Assembly: GCF_017377775.1 (NCBI RefSeq)
Contig: NZ_JAFVLN010000032.1
Span: forward strand, 1 to 40,989
Source: Streptomyces sp. VRA16 Mangrove soil
Lineage (GTDB): Bacteria; Actinomycetota; Actinomycetes; Streptomycetales; Streptomycetaceae
Length of the DNA stretch: 40,989 nt
Direction: 5' to 3'
In this document: positions 7,566 through 14,812 of the stretch, one piece after another
Position numbering within the stretch: position 1 is the stretch's first letter
How the letters are laid out: each line of letters begins with the position of its first letter
The notes under the pieces: model-generated
Told to the model about the DNA's origin: nothing
Database searches by the model: none
The model's input: the letters and a program-made list of their open reading frames with translations, nothing else
Translations under genes and position numbers: made by a program

Positions 7566-8237
7566 ATGTACGAGAAGGAAGAGTTGCCGGCGCTGGGCAC
7601 GGTCCGGCTGTGGCTGGTCCGGACGGACGGCGGACCCGCCGACGCCTCGGCCGGCACCGGCGCAGGCGTGCTCGACGAGGACGAACTGCGGCGCGCCGCC
7701 GCCTTCCGCTTCGACCGGCACCGGGTGCGCTACATCGCCTCGCACGTGGCCCTGCGCACCGTCCTGGGCGAACGGCTCGGCCGCGCCCCGGGCGACGTAC
7801 GCCTCGTGCGCCTGCCCTGCCCGGGGTGCGGCGAGCCGCACGGCCGCCCCGCCGTCGCGGACGCGCCGGACCTGCACTTCTCGCTCTCGCACAGCGGCGA
7901 TCTGGCCCTGGTCGCGGTGGCCCCCACCGCGGTCGGCGCCGATGTCGAGGAGCTGCCGTCGATCGAGGTCACGCAGGATCTCGCGGCCGTGCTGCACCCC
8001 ATGGAACAGGCCGAACTCGCCGCCCTGGACGCCCCGTCGGAGCACCGCGGCGCCCTGGCTCGCGCCTGGGTCCGCAAGGAGGCCTACCTCAAGGGCATCG
8101 GCACGGGTCTGTCCCGGGCGGCCGACCTCGACTACGTGGGGACGCTGCCCGGGTCGCCCGGGGCGCCGGACGGCTGGACGATCCGGGACGTCGCGGTCCC
8201 GGCGGGCTACACGGCGGCGGTCGCCGTCGCCCCCTGA
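7566..8237 (+). CDS. 4'-phosphopantetheinyl transferase (Sfp type)
   Basis: The 223-residue product has the two signature motifs of Sfp-type enzymes: VGADVEEL (acidic Mg-binding residues, about 125-132) and ARAWVRKEAYLKGIGTGL (about 165-182). It also has FSLSHSGDLALVAV, the conserved SHS motif. These enzymes attach phosphopantetheine from CoA to a serine of carrier proteins of polyketide synthases, peptide synthetases or fatty acid synthesis. GGAGG inside the end of the response regulator gene lies about 10 nt before this ATG, suggesting co-transcription. No carrier protein or synthase is encoded in the window, so it probably acts in trans on clusters elsewhere. Confidence 0.9.
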   Translation: MYEKEELPALGTVRLWLVRTDGGPADASAGTGAGVLDEDELRRAAAFRFDRHRVRYIASHVALRTVLGERLGRAPGDVRLVRLPCPGCGEPHGRPAVADAPDLHFSLSHSGDLALVAVAPTAVGADVEELPSIEVTQDLAAVLHPMEQAELAALDAPSEHRGALARAWVRKEAYLKGIGTGLSRAADLDYVGTLPGSPGAPDGWTIRDVAVPAGYTAAVAVAP

Positions 8238-8250
8238 TCCGCCAGGCCCG

Positions 8251-8760
8251 CTACAGGGCGCCTTCCAGGTTCAGCAGCCGCACCTTGCGTTCGAGGCCGC
8301 CCGCGTACCCGGTGAGGGAGCCGTCGGCGCCGATCACCCGGTGGCAGGGGCGGACGACGAGCAGCGGGTTGGCGCCGATGGCTCCGCCGACGGCCCGGAC
8401 GGCGGCGCGGGAGGCGCCGATGCGGGCGGCGATCTCGCCGTACGTGGTGGTGGCGCCGTAGGGGACGTCGTCGAGGGCGTCCCACACCCTGCGCCGGAAC
8501 TCGGTCCCCTCCGCCTTCAACTCCAGCTGGAACTCCTTGAGTTCTCCGGCGAAGTAGGCGGCGAGCTGCCGCTCGGCCTCGGTGAAGGGCGCCGCGTCGC
8601 GCACCCAGCCGTCCTGGACGGTCCGCCCGCCCTTCTGCCCGGGCACGGACAGGGAGGTGAGCGCGCCGGACGCGTCGGCGGTGAGCAGGATCTCGCCGAG
8701 CGGCCCGGCGAGGGTCGTGAAGTACGTGGTCTCAGCGGTCACATCGGTCATGCCGGTCAC
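8251..8760 (-). CDS. ogt: Methylated-DNA--protein-cysteine methyltransferase (Ogt)
   Basis: The 169-residue product has the acceptor-cysteine motif RPCHRVIG (C139) and the DNA-binding HTH around YGATTTYGEIAARIG. It removes alkyl groups from O6-alkylguanine and O4-alkylthymine by irreversible transfer to the cysteine. The GTG at 8760 is preferred because it overlaps the upstream stop by four bases (GTGA) and AAGGA lies 5 nt before it; an in-frame ATG at 8751 is the alternative. It is translationally coupled behind the Ada/AlkA fusion, forming a two-gene alkylation-repair operon. It ends 13 bp from the convergent phosphopantetheinyl transferase gene. Confidence 0.93.
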   Translation of the reverse strand: MTGMTDVTAETTYFTTLAGPLGEILLTADASGALTSLSVPGQKGGRTVQDGWVRDAAPFTEAERQLAAYFAGELKEFQLELKAEGTEFRRRVWDALDDVPYGATTTYGEIAARIGASRAAVRAVGGAIGANPLLVVRPCHRVIGADGSLTGYAGGLERKVRLLNLEGAL

Positions 8761-10154
8761 ATCTGTCCTTCTGCGATGAGGTGTTGACGCGCGTACGACC
8801 GCCAGGGCCGCCACGCGTCGCTGTCGCTGTCGTCGGGGAGGGCGTCGCCGGGCACGGCCACGTCCGGGTCGCCGAGGGCGCGCAGCCGGATCAGGGCGGC
8901 GGTGCGCGCGTCCATGCCGGGCAGGGCGCGCAGCGCGGCCTCGGCGTCGTCGCGGTCGGCGCCCGCGTCGAGGCTCAGCGTGCCGTCGGCGAGGGCGCGG
9001 GCGAGGGCGCCGAGCGTGCCGGGTTCGTCGACGAGGACGTCCGGGGCGGGGAAGAGCCGGTCGAGGGCGCCGCACGGCGCGTCGAGCCGTTTCCCGTACC
9101 GCTCGACGAGGCGCGCCGACCGCTCGGGGCCCACGAGGAGGCGTACAGCCAGTTCGGCGGGGTCGGCCGCGCCGGGCGAGCGCAGTCCGGGGCGGGCGGC
9201 GACGAGCGGGGCGAGCCGGGGGTCGGCGGAGAGCCGCTCGTCGATCGCGTACGGGTCGGCGTCGAGGTCGAAGAGGCGGCGCAGGCGGCCGACGGCGGTG
9301 GTCAGGTCGCGCAGGTCGGTGAGGTGGATCCGCGCGTCGAGCCAGCCGCCCCGGTGCTCGGCCTGCGCGCCGGTCTGCTCGTGCCCGGCCTCGTCCACGG
9401 AGACGATGCCGCTGCCGTAGGGCAGCCGCAGGGTGCGCCGGAAGACCCGGGTCCCGGCGACGTCACCGGTCAACTCCTCGACTCCGGGGACGAGTTCACG
9501 GCCGAGCAGGTCGAAGACCGGACCGGTCTCGCAGGCCCCTCGGTGGGCGAGGCGGAGCGGGATCCCGGCGCTGGAGGCGACGGCCCTGCTCCGCTCGGGC
9601 GCGTCGGCGCGCAGCTGCGTGGGCGTGCGGGCGTACACCTCGCGGATCGTGTCGTTGAACTGCCGCACGCTGGCGAACCCGGCGGCGAACGCGATCTCGG
9701 TGACCGGCAGCGGGGTCGTCTGGAGCAGGACGCGGGCGGTGTGGGCGCGCTGGGCGCGGGCGAGCGCGACGGGTCCGGCGCCGACCTCGGCGGTGAGCTG
9801 GCGCTGCACCTGGCGGGCGCTGTACCCGAGCCGGGTGGCGAGCCCGCCGACGCCCTCGCGGTCGACGACGCCGTCGCCGATCAGACGCATCGCGCGTCCG
9901 ACGACGTCGGCCCGTACGTTCCACTCCGCGGACCCGGGCACGGCGTCCGGCCGGCACCGGCGGCAGGCCCGGTATCCGGAGCCCTGGGCGGCGGCGGCCG
10001 TCGCGTAGTAGCGGACGTTCTGGCGTTTGGGCGTGACGGCCGGGCAGCTCGGGCGGCAGTAGATCCCGGTGGTCTCGACGGCGAAGAAGAACTCACCGTC
10101 GAACCGGGCGTCCCGGCTGCGCACGGCCTCGTAGCGCCGGTCTTCGTCGATCAT
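8757..10154 (-). CDS. Ada/AlkA fusion: alkylation-sensing regulator plus 3-methyladenine DNA glycosylase
   Basis: The product is 465 residues in three parts. Residues 1-75 are the Ada zinc domain with C33, C37, C64 and C67 (CRPSC and CRRC); C33 corresponds to the methyl-phosphotriester acceptor. Residues about 80-165 are an AraC-type HTH (ALARAQRAHTARVLLQTTPLPVTEIAFAAGFASVRQFNDTIREVY). The remainder is AlkA: an N-terminal beta domain, then a helix-hairpin-helix (LRALPGMDARTAALIRLRALG) and VAVPGD, whose Asp aligns with the catalytic Asp of E. coli AlkA. It probably senses methylation damage, activates transcription, and excises alkylated bases. The ATG at 10154 directly precedes the conserved DEDRRYEAVRSRDARFDGEF start. 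Confidence 0.92.
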   Translation of the reverse strand: MIDEDRRYEAVRSRDARFDGEFFFAVETTGIYCRPSCPAVTPKRQNVRYYATAAAAQGSGYRACRRCRPDAVPGSAEWNVRADVVGRAMRLIGDGVVDREGVGGLATRLGYSARQVQRQLTAEVGAGPVALARAQRAHTARVLLQTTPLPVTEIAFAAGFASVRQFNDTIREVYARTPTQLRADAPERSRAVASSAGIPLRLAHRGACETGPVFDLLGRELVPGVEELTGDVAGTRVFRRTLRLPYGSGIVSVDEAGHEQTGAQAEHRGGWLDARIHLTDLRDLTTAVGRLRRLFDLDADPYAIDERLSADPRLAPLVAARPGLRSPGAADPAELAVRLLVGPERSARLVERYGKRLDAPCGALDRLFPAPDVLVDEPGTLGALARALADGTLSLDAGADRDDAEAALRALPGMDARTAALIRLRALGDPDVAVPGDALPDDSDSDAWRPWRSYARQHLIAEGQM

Positions 10155-10260
10155 CACGCTCCCCAGTCTCCCGCGGTGCGCTCCGCTCGGCTGGCGGGAA
10201 TCGGACGTGGCGGTGATTTGGGGGGGGTGGTTGGCCGGGTGCGGGTTGCGTGTGGCTGGT

Positions 10261-10366
10261 CGCGCAGTTCCCCGCGCCCCTGAAGGCATGCGCTGGCGCG
10301 CAGCCTTCCCCGTCGGGGAGATACCGCACCGAAGGTGCGCATCTCAGGGGCGCGGGGAACTGCGCG
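10261..10366. repeat. Inverted pair of the Streptomyces intergenic repeat
   Basis: Bases 10261-10283 (CGCGCAGTTCCCCGCGCC then CCTGA) recur as an exact reverse complement at 10344-10366, giving a 23-bp perfect stem around a 60-nt spacer. The spacer contains small hairpins (CCCCGTCGGGG and GCACCGAAGGTGC). It lies after the rsgA stop (10415) and before the Ada/AlkA start (10154), both minus-strand genes, so it probably ends rsgA transcription. It is the main content of the 260-bp gap 10155-10414. Confidence 0.8.
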
Positions 10367-10414
10367 AGAAGCCCCACCGGCCCGCGGCCGCCCACCGAAC
10401 CCGCACCGCCCCCC

Positions 10415-11539
10415 CTACGTCAGGCGCCCCCGCTTCGCCTCCATGGCCTCGCGCCCCTGGCGGCCGCGCTGCTTCCAGACCCGGCGCATCTCGTCCCGCA
10501 ACCTGGCATCGGTGCGCGCGGCGAGCCGCTGGTTCTCGCGCACGAGCTTGCGGTAGCTGTCGAGCCGCCGCTGCGGCAACGTCCCGTCGTCGAGCGCGGC
10601 GAGCACCGCACATCCGGGCTCCGCCACATGCGCGCAGTCGTGGAACCGGCACCGCTCCGCCAGCCCCGCGATCTCGGAGAACACCTGCTCCACGCCGCTC
10701 TCGGCGTCGTAGAGCCCGACGCCGCGCAGCCCGGGGGTGTCGATGAGGACGCCGCCGCCGGGCAGCACGAACAGGTTGCGGGTGGTCGTGGTGTGCCGCC
10801 CCTTGCCGTCCATGTCGCGTACGGCCTGGACCTCCATGACGTCGGAGCCGATCAGCGCGTTGGCGAGGGTCGACTTCCCGGCGCCGGACTGGCCGAGCAG
10901 CACGGACGTGCCGCCGGCGACGACGGCCCGCAGGACATCGATCCCGTCGCCGGTCTGCGCGCTGACGGACAGCACCTGGACGCCGGGCGCGGTGGTCTCG
11001 ACGTCGGAGACCAGGTAGGACAGGCCGGTCTCGTCGGGGACGAGGTCGGCCTTGGTGAGCACGACGAGGGGCTGGGCGCCCGATTCCCAGGCCAGCGCCA
11101 GGAACCGTTCGATACGGCCCAGGTCGAGCTCGGCGGCGAGCGAGACGGCGATGATCGCGTGGTCCACGTTCGCCGCGAGGATCTGCCCCTCGGACCGCTT
11201 GGAGGAGGTGGAGCGCACGAAGGCGGTGCGGCGCGGCAGATACGCCTGGACGTAGCGGGGATCGGCGCCGGACGGGTCGACGGCGGCCCAGTCGCCGGTG
11301 CAGATGACCCTCAGGGGGTCGCGGGGCACGACGAACTCGGTGTCGGCGCGCACCACGCCCTCGGGCGTGAGGAGATCGCACTGCCCGCGGTCGACGCGGA
11401 GCACGCGGCCGGGCACGAGACCGCGCTCGGCGTACGGGGCGAACTCGGACTCCCAGGAGGCGTCCCAGCCGTACGGGGCGAGGACGTCAGTGCGGGAGGG
11501 GGAGAGCGGGTTGGAGCTGGAGCTGAAGCTCGAAGACAA
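10415..11539 (-). CDS. rsgA: Ribosome small-subunit-dependent GTPase A
   Basis: The 374-residue product is a circularly permuted GTPase: an OB-fold region is followed by G4 (TKAD, 162-165), then the P loop GQSGAGKS (216-223), TTTTR (G2) and DTPG (267-270). The C-terminal zinc site uses C297, C302, H304 and C310. RsgA is a late checkpoint factor in 30S subunit maturation. The start is a TTG with GAAGGG about 8 nt upstream; an in-frame stop farther upstream limits extension, so the rare TTG is likely real. The first 15 residues are Ser-rich and unconserved. A possible small leader ORF (11487-11609) overlaps its start. Confidence 0.92.
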   Translation of the reverse strand: MSSSFSSSSNPLSPSRTDVLAPYGWDASWESEFAPYAERGLVPGRVLRVDRGQCDLLTPEGVVRADTEFVVPRDPLRVICTGDWAAVDPSGADPRYVQAYLPRRTAFVRSTSSKRSEGQILAANVDHAIIAVSLAAELDLGRIERFLALAWESGAQPLVVLTKADLVPDETGLSYLVSDVETTAPGVQVLSVSAQTGDGIDVLRAVVAGGTSVLLGQSGAGKSTLANALIGSDVMEVQAVRDMDGKGRHTTTTRNLFVLPGGGVLIDTPGLRGVGLYDAESGVEQVFSEIAGLAERCRFHDCAHVAEPGCAVLAALDDGTLPQRRLDSYRKLVRENQRLAARTDARLRDEMRRVWKQRGRQGREAMEAKRGRLT

Positions 11540-11646
11540 GGGGGGACCCTTCGGAGGAGGACGTAACGAATGTCGGGATGCGGGCAGCGCCCAGCGCGGT
11601 GACAGTCATCGGTCAACACCTCCATCAGAAAGACACGAAAGGTCCC

Positions 11647-11667
11647 GGCGGCCGGCTCGCGGCCGCC
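11647..11667 (-). terminator. Hairpin after the class II aldolase gene
   Basis: GGCGGCCG (11647-11654) and CGGCCGCC (11660-11667) form an 8-bp perfect stem with a 5-nt loop. It lies 80 nt past the aldolase stop and upstream of rsgA. Apart from it, the 11540-11747 gap contains a strong GGAGGTG with an ATG at 11609 that opens a 40-codon frame (see findings). Confidence 0.5.
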
Positions 11668-11747
11668 GATCGGAACACGGGTGACGGTAGCGGTCCGCGT
11701 TCCGCCACCGCCACCCCTTTTTTCCGTCGTGGTCCGGCGGGTCCGCC

Positions 11748-12536
11748 TCAGTCCTTGTAGTCGGGCGCGATCCGCTCGACGAGCCGCAGCAGCGCGCCCC
11801 ACGCGAGGTCGTACGCGTCGTGGTCCTCGAAGTCGGAGGCGGCCTCGCCGGTGAGCTGCTGGGCCGTGTACTCGCAGACCTGCTCGGACGGCAGGATCAG
11901 CGGGGTGCCCGCGGCCTGGGCGGTGACCTGGATCTCGCAGGCCTTCTCCAGGTAGTACATGCGCAGGAACGCCTGCTTGGCGCTGTCGCCGACGGTCAGC
12001 AGGCCGTGGTTGCGCAGGATGAGGGCGGGGTGGCCGCCGAGGTCGGCGACGAGGCGCTCCTGCTCGTCGAGGTTGAGGGCGACGCCCTCGTAGTCGTGGT
12101 AGCCGACGCGGTGGTGGAACTCCATCGACATCTGGTTGACGGGGAGCAGTCCGCCCTGCTGCGCGGCGACGGCGCAGCCCGCCTTGGTGTGGGTGTGCAG
12201 CACGCAGTGGGCGTCGGGGCGGGCCTTGTGGATCGCGCTGTGGATCACGAAGCCGGCCGGGTTGACCGGGTGCGGGGTCGGCTCGACCGGGTTGCCGTCG
12301 AGGTCGATCTTGACGAGGTTCGAGGCGGTGATCTCCTCGAAGAGCAGCCCGTAGGGGTTGATGAGGAAGTGGTGGTCGGGGCCGGGCAGCCGCTGCGAGA
12401 TGTGCGTGAAGATCAGGTCGGTCATGCGGAAGTGCGCGACCAGGCGGTAGACGGCGGCCAGTTCGCGGCGCAGGCGCAGTTCTTCGGCGGCGAGCTCGGC
12501 CGCGGTGGCGGGCTGGGCGGTCAGGGTCTCGGTCAC
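11748..12536 (-). CDS. Class II aldolase/adducin-family protein
   Basis: The product is 262 residues. It carries the zinc-binding motif VLHTHTKAGCAVA and the C-terminal LILRNHGLLTVG of class II (fuculose-phosphate-type) aldolases, which use a metal to cleave or epimerize sugar phosphates. Some relatives act on non-phosphorylated or C4 substrates. The GTG at 12536 overlaps the stop of the dehydrogenase gene by four bases, so the two are translationally coupled. The pairing suggests breakdown of a hydroxy acid or sugar acid, with the aldolase cleaving the carbon skeleton and the dehydrogenase interconverting 2-keto and D-2-hydroxy acids. The substrate cannot be read from the sequence. Confidence 0.88.
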   Translation of the reverse strand: MTETLTAQPATAAELAAEELRLRRELAAVYRLVAHFRMTDLIFTHISQRLPGPDHHFLINPYGLLFEEITASNLVKIDLDGNPVEPTPHPVNPAGFVIHSAIHKARPDAHCVLHTHTKAGCAVAAQQGGLLPVNQMSMEFHHRVGYHDYEGVALNLDEQERLVADLGGHPALILRNHGLLTVGDSAKQAFLRMYYLEKACEIQVTAQAAGTPLILPSEQVCEYTAQQLTGEAASDFEDHDAYDLAWGALLRLVERIAPDYKD

Positions 12537-13516
12537 GCGGGGGCTCCTTCGGTACGGGCGGCGGCGGGGGTGACGACCGGGGTGAGCGGGCTTCCGGTGG
12601 TCCACCAGGCGATGACGTTGCGGGCGGGCTCGGTGACGTACGCGCGCTGCGAGGCGTCGGAGAGGAACGCGCTGTGCGGGGAGAGCAGCAGGCGCGGGTG
12701 GTGGCGCAGCGGGTCGTCGGCGGCGGGCGGTTCCACCGGGAAGACGTCGAGGGCGGCGCCCGCGAGCCGGCCGCTGTCGAGGGCGGCGAGCAGGGCGCCG
12801 GGGTCGACGAGGTCGCCGCGCGAGACGTTGACGAGGAGGCTGCCGGGGCGCATCCGGTCCAGGAGCGGGCCGTCGATCATGCCGCGGGTGGCCGGCGTCG
12901 ACGGGATGTGCAGGGAGAGGATGTCGCTGTCGGCGACGAGGGTGTCGAGGTCGACGCGACCGACGCCGTCGGGCCAGTCGGCGGCGTGCGGGTCGTGGGC
13001 GACGACGCGGCCGAAGACGGGGGCGGCGATCCGGGCGAGGGTGCGGGCGATCCGGCCCATGCCGAGCAGCCCGAGTGTCAACTCGCCTGCTCGGCGCGGC
13101 AGTTCGGCGAAGTCGGTGCTCCAACCGCCGGACCTGAGGACCGCGTCGGCCTGCGGCAGGCGGCGGGTGAGGGCGAGCGCCTGGGCGAGGGCGTGCACGG
13201 CGACGTCCTCGGTGGCCGCGTGCGGCAGGTTGGCCACCCACAGTCCGCGGCGCCGCGCCTCGGCGGTGTCGATCATGTCGTGTCCTGCGGACATGGTGGC
13301 GAGCATCCGCACCCGCGGCATCCGGTCGAGGAGCGCGGCGTCGATGCGCGCGTAGCCGACGATCAGTGCGTCGGCGTCGTGCGCGGCGGCGGCGATCGCC
13401 TCCGGGTCACGGCTGCCGACGACCCGGGCCTCGAACCCGGCCTCGGTCAGCAGACGCACCGCGGGCCCGGGGTCGAGTTCCTCGGTGTCGGTGATCACTG
13501 CGACGGGGAGCCCCAC
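12533..13516 (-). CDS. D-isomer-specific 2-hydroxyacid dehydrogenase
   Basis: The product is 327 residues from the GTG at 13516, which has GGAG 8 nt upstream; the GTG at 13525 overlaps that GGAG and is less likely. The NAD-binding segment is LGLLGMGRIARTLARI. The catalytic triad is visible as Arg in NVSRGDLVD, Glu in DVFPVEP and His in LLSPHSAF. Enzymes of this family reduce 2-keto acids to D-2-hydroxy acids (glyoxylate/hydroxypyruvate, phosphoglycerate and similar). It is coupled to the class II aldolase and divergent from the double AsnC-type regulator across a 203-bp region that contains an inverted repeat. Confidence 0.9.
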   Translation of the reverse strand: MGLPVAVITDTEELDPGPAVRLLTEAGFEARVVGSRDPEAIAAAAHDADALIVGYARIDAALLDRMPRVRMLATMSAGHDMIDTAEARRRGLWVANLPHAATEDVAVHALAQALALTRRLPQADAVLRSGGWSTDFAELPRRAGELTLGLLGMGRIARTLARIAAPVFGRVVAHDPHAADWPDGVGRVDLDTLVADSDILSLHIPSTPATRGMIDGPLLDRMRPGSLLVNVSRGDLVDPGALLAALDSGRLAGAALDVFPVEPPAADDPLRHHPRLLLSPHSAFLSDASQRAYVTEPARNVIAWWTTGSPLTPVVTPAAARTEGAPA

Positions 13517-13573
13517 GCGCCACACTCCATCCAGATCCGCATTCAATGACGATTCGTTCGCCCTATCGGCATG

Positions 13574-13600
13574 CAACTTACGTTTCGACTGCGTACGTTG
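13574..13600. promoter_or_regulatory. Inverted repeat in a divergent promoter region (candidate operator)
   Basis: CAACTTACG (13574-13582) and CGTACGTTG (13592-13600) match at 8 of 9 positions as an inverted repeat with a 9-bp spacer. It lies between the divergent starts at 13516 and 13720. Lrp/AsnC regulators usually bind imperfect palindromes near their own promoters, so the regulator at 13720 is the natural candidate. Confidence 0.5.
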
Positions 13601-13719
13601 TCCAGGCGGGACGAGATGGCCGTGGGCGGCGCCACATGACGGCACCGGCGGACGGTTCTCGCACAATGAGCAGCGCCGGGCGCCCGACCGGCCACCCCAC
13701 CGACCGGAGGAACCACCCC

Positions 13720-14619
13720 GTGGATCTCGACGAGACCGACCTGGCGATCGTGCGCGGCCTGCAGAGCGACGGCCGGCTGACCTACGAGACGCTGGCCCAG
13801 CAGGTGGGGCTCTCCCGGCCCGCCACCCGGATGCGGGTGCAGCGGCTGCAGGAGTCGGGCGCCGTGCGGGTCGTGGCCATCGTGCATCCGGCGGTGCGGC
13901 GGCTGACCGCGTCGGCGCATCTCGCCATCGACACCGACGGCGCGTCCGCGGCCGTCGCGCGCGAGATCGCCACGCTCCCCCAGGCCCCGTTCGTGACACT
14001 GACCAGCGGGCGGCGCTCGATCATGGCGGAGCTGCGCACGGCGGGCTTCGCCGACCTGGAGCGGACCATCGAGCACATCCGGGGCCTGAAGGGCGTCCGG
14101 ACGGTGGACCCGTTGGTCGCGACCCGGCACGTGAAGGATCCGTACCTGCTGGCGGACGAGCCGACCGTGGCCCTCCAGGACGCGACGGACGAGCGGATCC
14201 TCGCCGAGCTGGAGGAGGACGGCCGGCTGCCCTTCGCCGAACTGGCGGGCCGCGTCGGCCTGTCCGCGGGCGCCACCCGCGCGCGCACCCTGCGGCTGCT
14301 CGACGGCGGCGTGGCGAAGGTCGTGGCCCTGGTCCGCCCCGACGTGCTGGGCATGGGCTATCTGTGCGGGTTCGGCCTGCGGGTGGACGGGGCGGTGGCG
14401 CCGCTGGCCGAGCGGGTCGCCCGGTTCGAGCGCGTGACGTTCCTGTCGACGTGCCTGGGGCGCGCGGAGATGGTCGGGACGATCACCGCGGAGTCGTTCG
14501 CGGCGGTGCGGGACACCCTGGAGGAGATGCGCGCGCTGTCGGCGGTGCGCTCGGTGGAGAGCTGGTTGCACCTGGAGCTGGTCAAGGAGCGCTACGACCT
14601 GGGGCCGAGGACCGCCTGA
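13720..14619 (+). CDS. Double-domain Lrp/AsnC-family regulator
   Basis: The product is 299 residues from the GTG at 13720, preceded by GGAGGA at good spacing. It contains two tandem Lrp/AsnC modules. The first HTH is DETDLAIVRGLQSDGRLTYETLAQQVGLS at the N-terminus, followed by a RAM-like ligand domain. The second HTH (DATDERILAELEEDGRLPFAELAGRVGLS, about 155-185) is followed by a second RAM-like domain. Fused forms are known in actinobacteria and probably make a pseudo-dimer from one chain. It is divergent from the dehydrogenase/aldolase genes and is their likely regulator. An upstream in-frame ATG (13666, MSSAGRPTGH) is an alternative start. Confidence 0.88.
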   Translation: MDLDETDLAIVRGLQSDGRLTYETLAQQVGLSRPATRMRVQRLQESGAVRVVAIVHPAVRRLTASAHLAIDTDGASAAVAREIATLPQAPFVTLTSGRRSIMAELRTAGFADLERTIEHIRGLKGVRTVDPLVATRHVKDPYLLADEPTVALQDATDERILAELEEDGRLPFAELAGRVGLSAGATRARTLRLLDGGVAKVVALVRPDVLGMGYLCGFGLRVDGAVAPLAERVARFERVTFLSTCLGRAEMVGTITAESFAAVRDTLEEMRALSAVRSVESWLHLELVKERYDLGPRTA

Positions 14620-14697
14620 GCGGGGCCGGGAGCACCCGGGAGATGTTCACACAGTCGATCCGTAACTGAAGTAGCGATCTGACTTAACAAAAATTCT

Positions 14698-14720
14698 TGA
14701 TCGACCCCTCTGGTCAATCA
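14698..14720 (+). promoter_or_regulatory. Inverted repeat upstream of the amidohydrolase gene (candidate operator)
   Basis: TGATCGACC (14698-14706) and GGTCAATCA (14712-14720) match at 8 of 9 positions around a 5-bp centre. It lies 93 bp upstream of the amidohydrolase ATG, in the most AT-rich stretch of the window (about 14660-14760), so this is probably the promoter of the amidohydrolase-transporter pair. Confidence 0.5.
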
Positions 14721-14812
14721 GTCGTTCGCTCTTTATCGTTCAGCGAGCCGAATCGTCTGTCGGCGTCTGTGAACTCTCCCTTGAACGTCTCTGGTCGAAA
14801 GCAGGCCTTGCC

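Noticed and set aside
7566..8237. A biosynthetic gene cluster signalled by the phosphopantetheinyl transferase
   Set aside because: No synthase, carrier protein or tailoring gene is present anywhere in the window.
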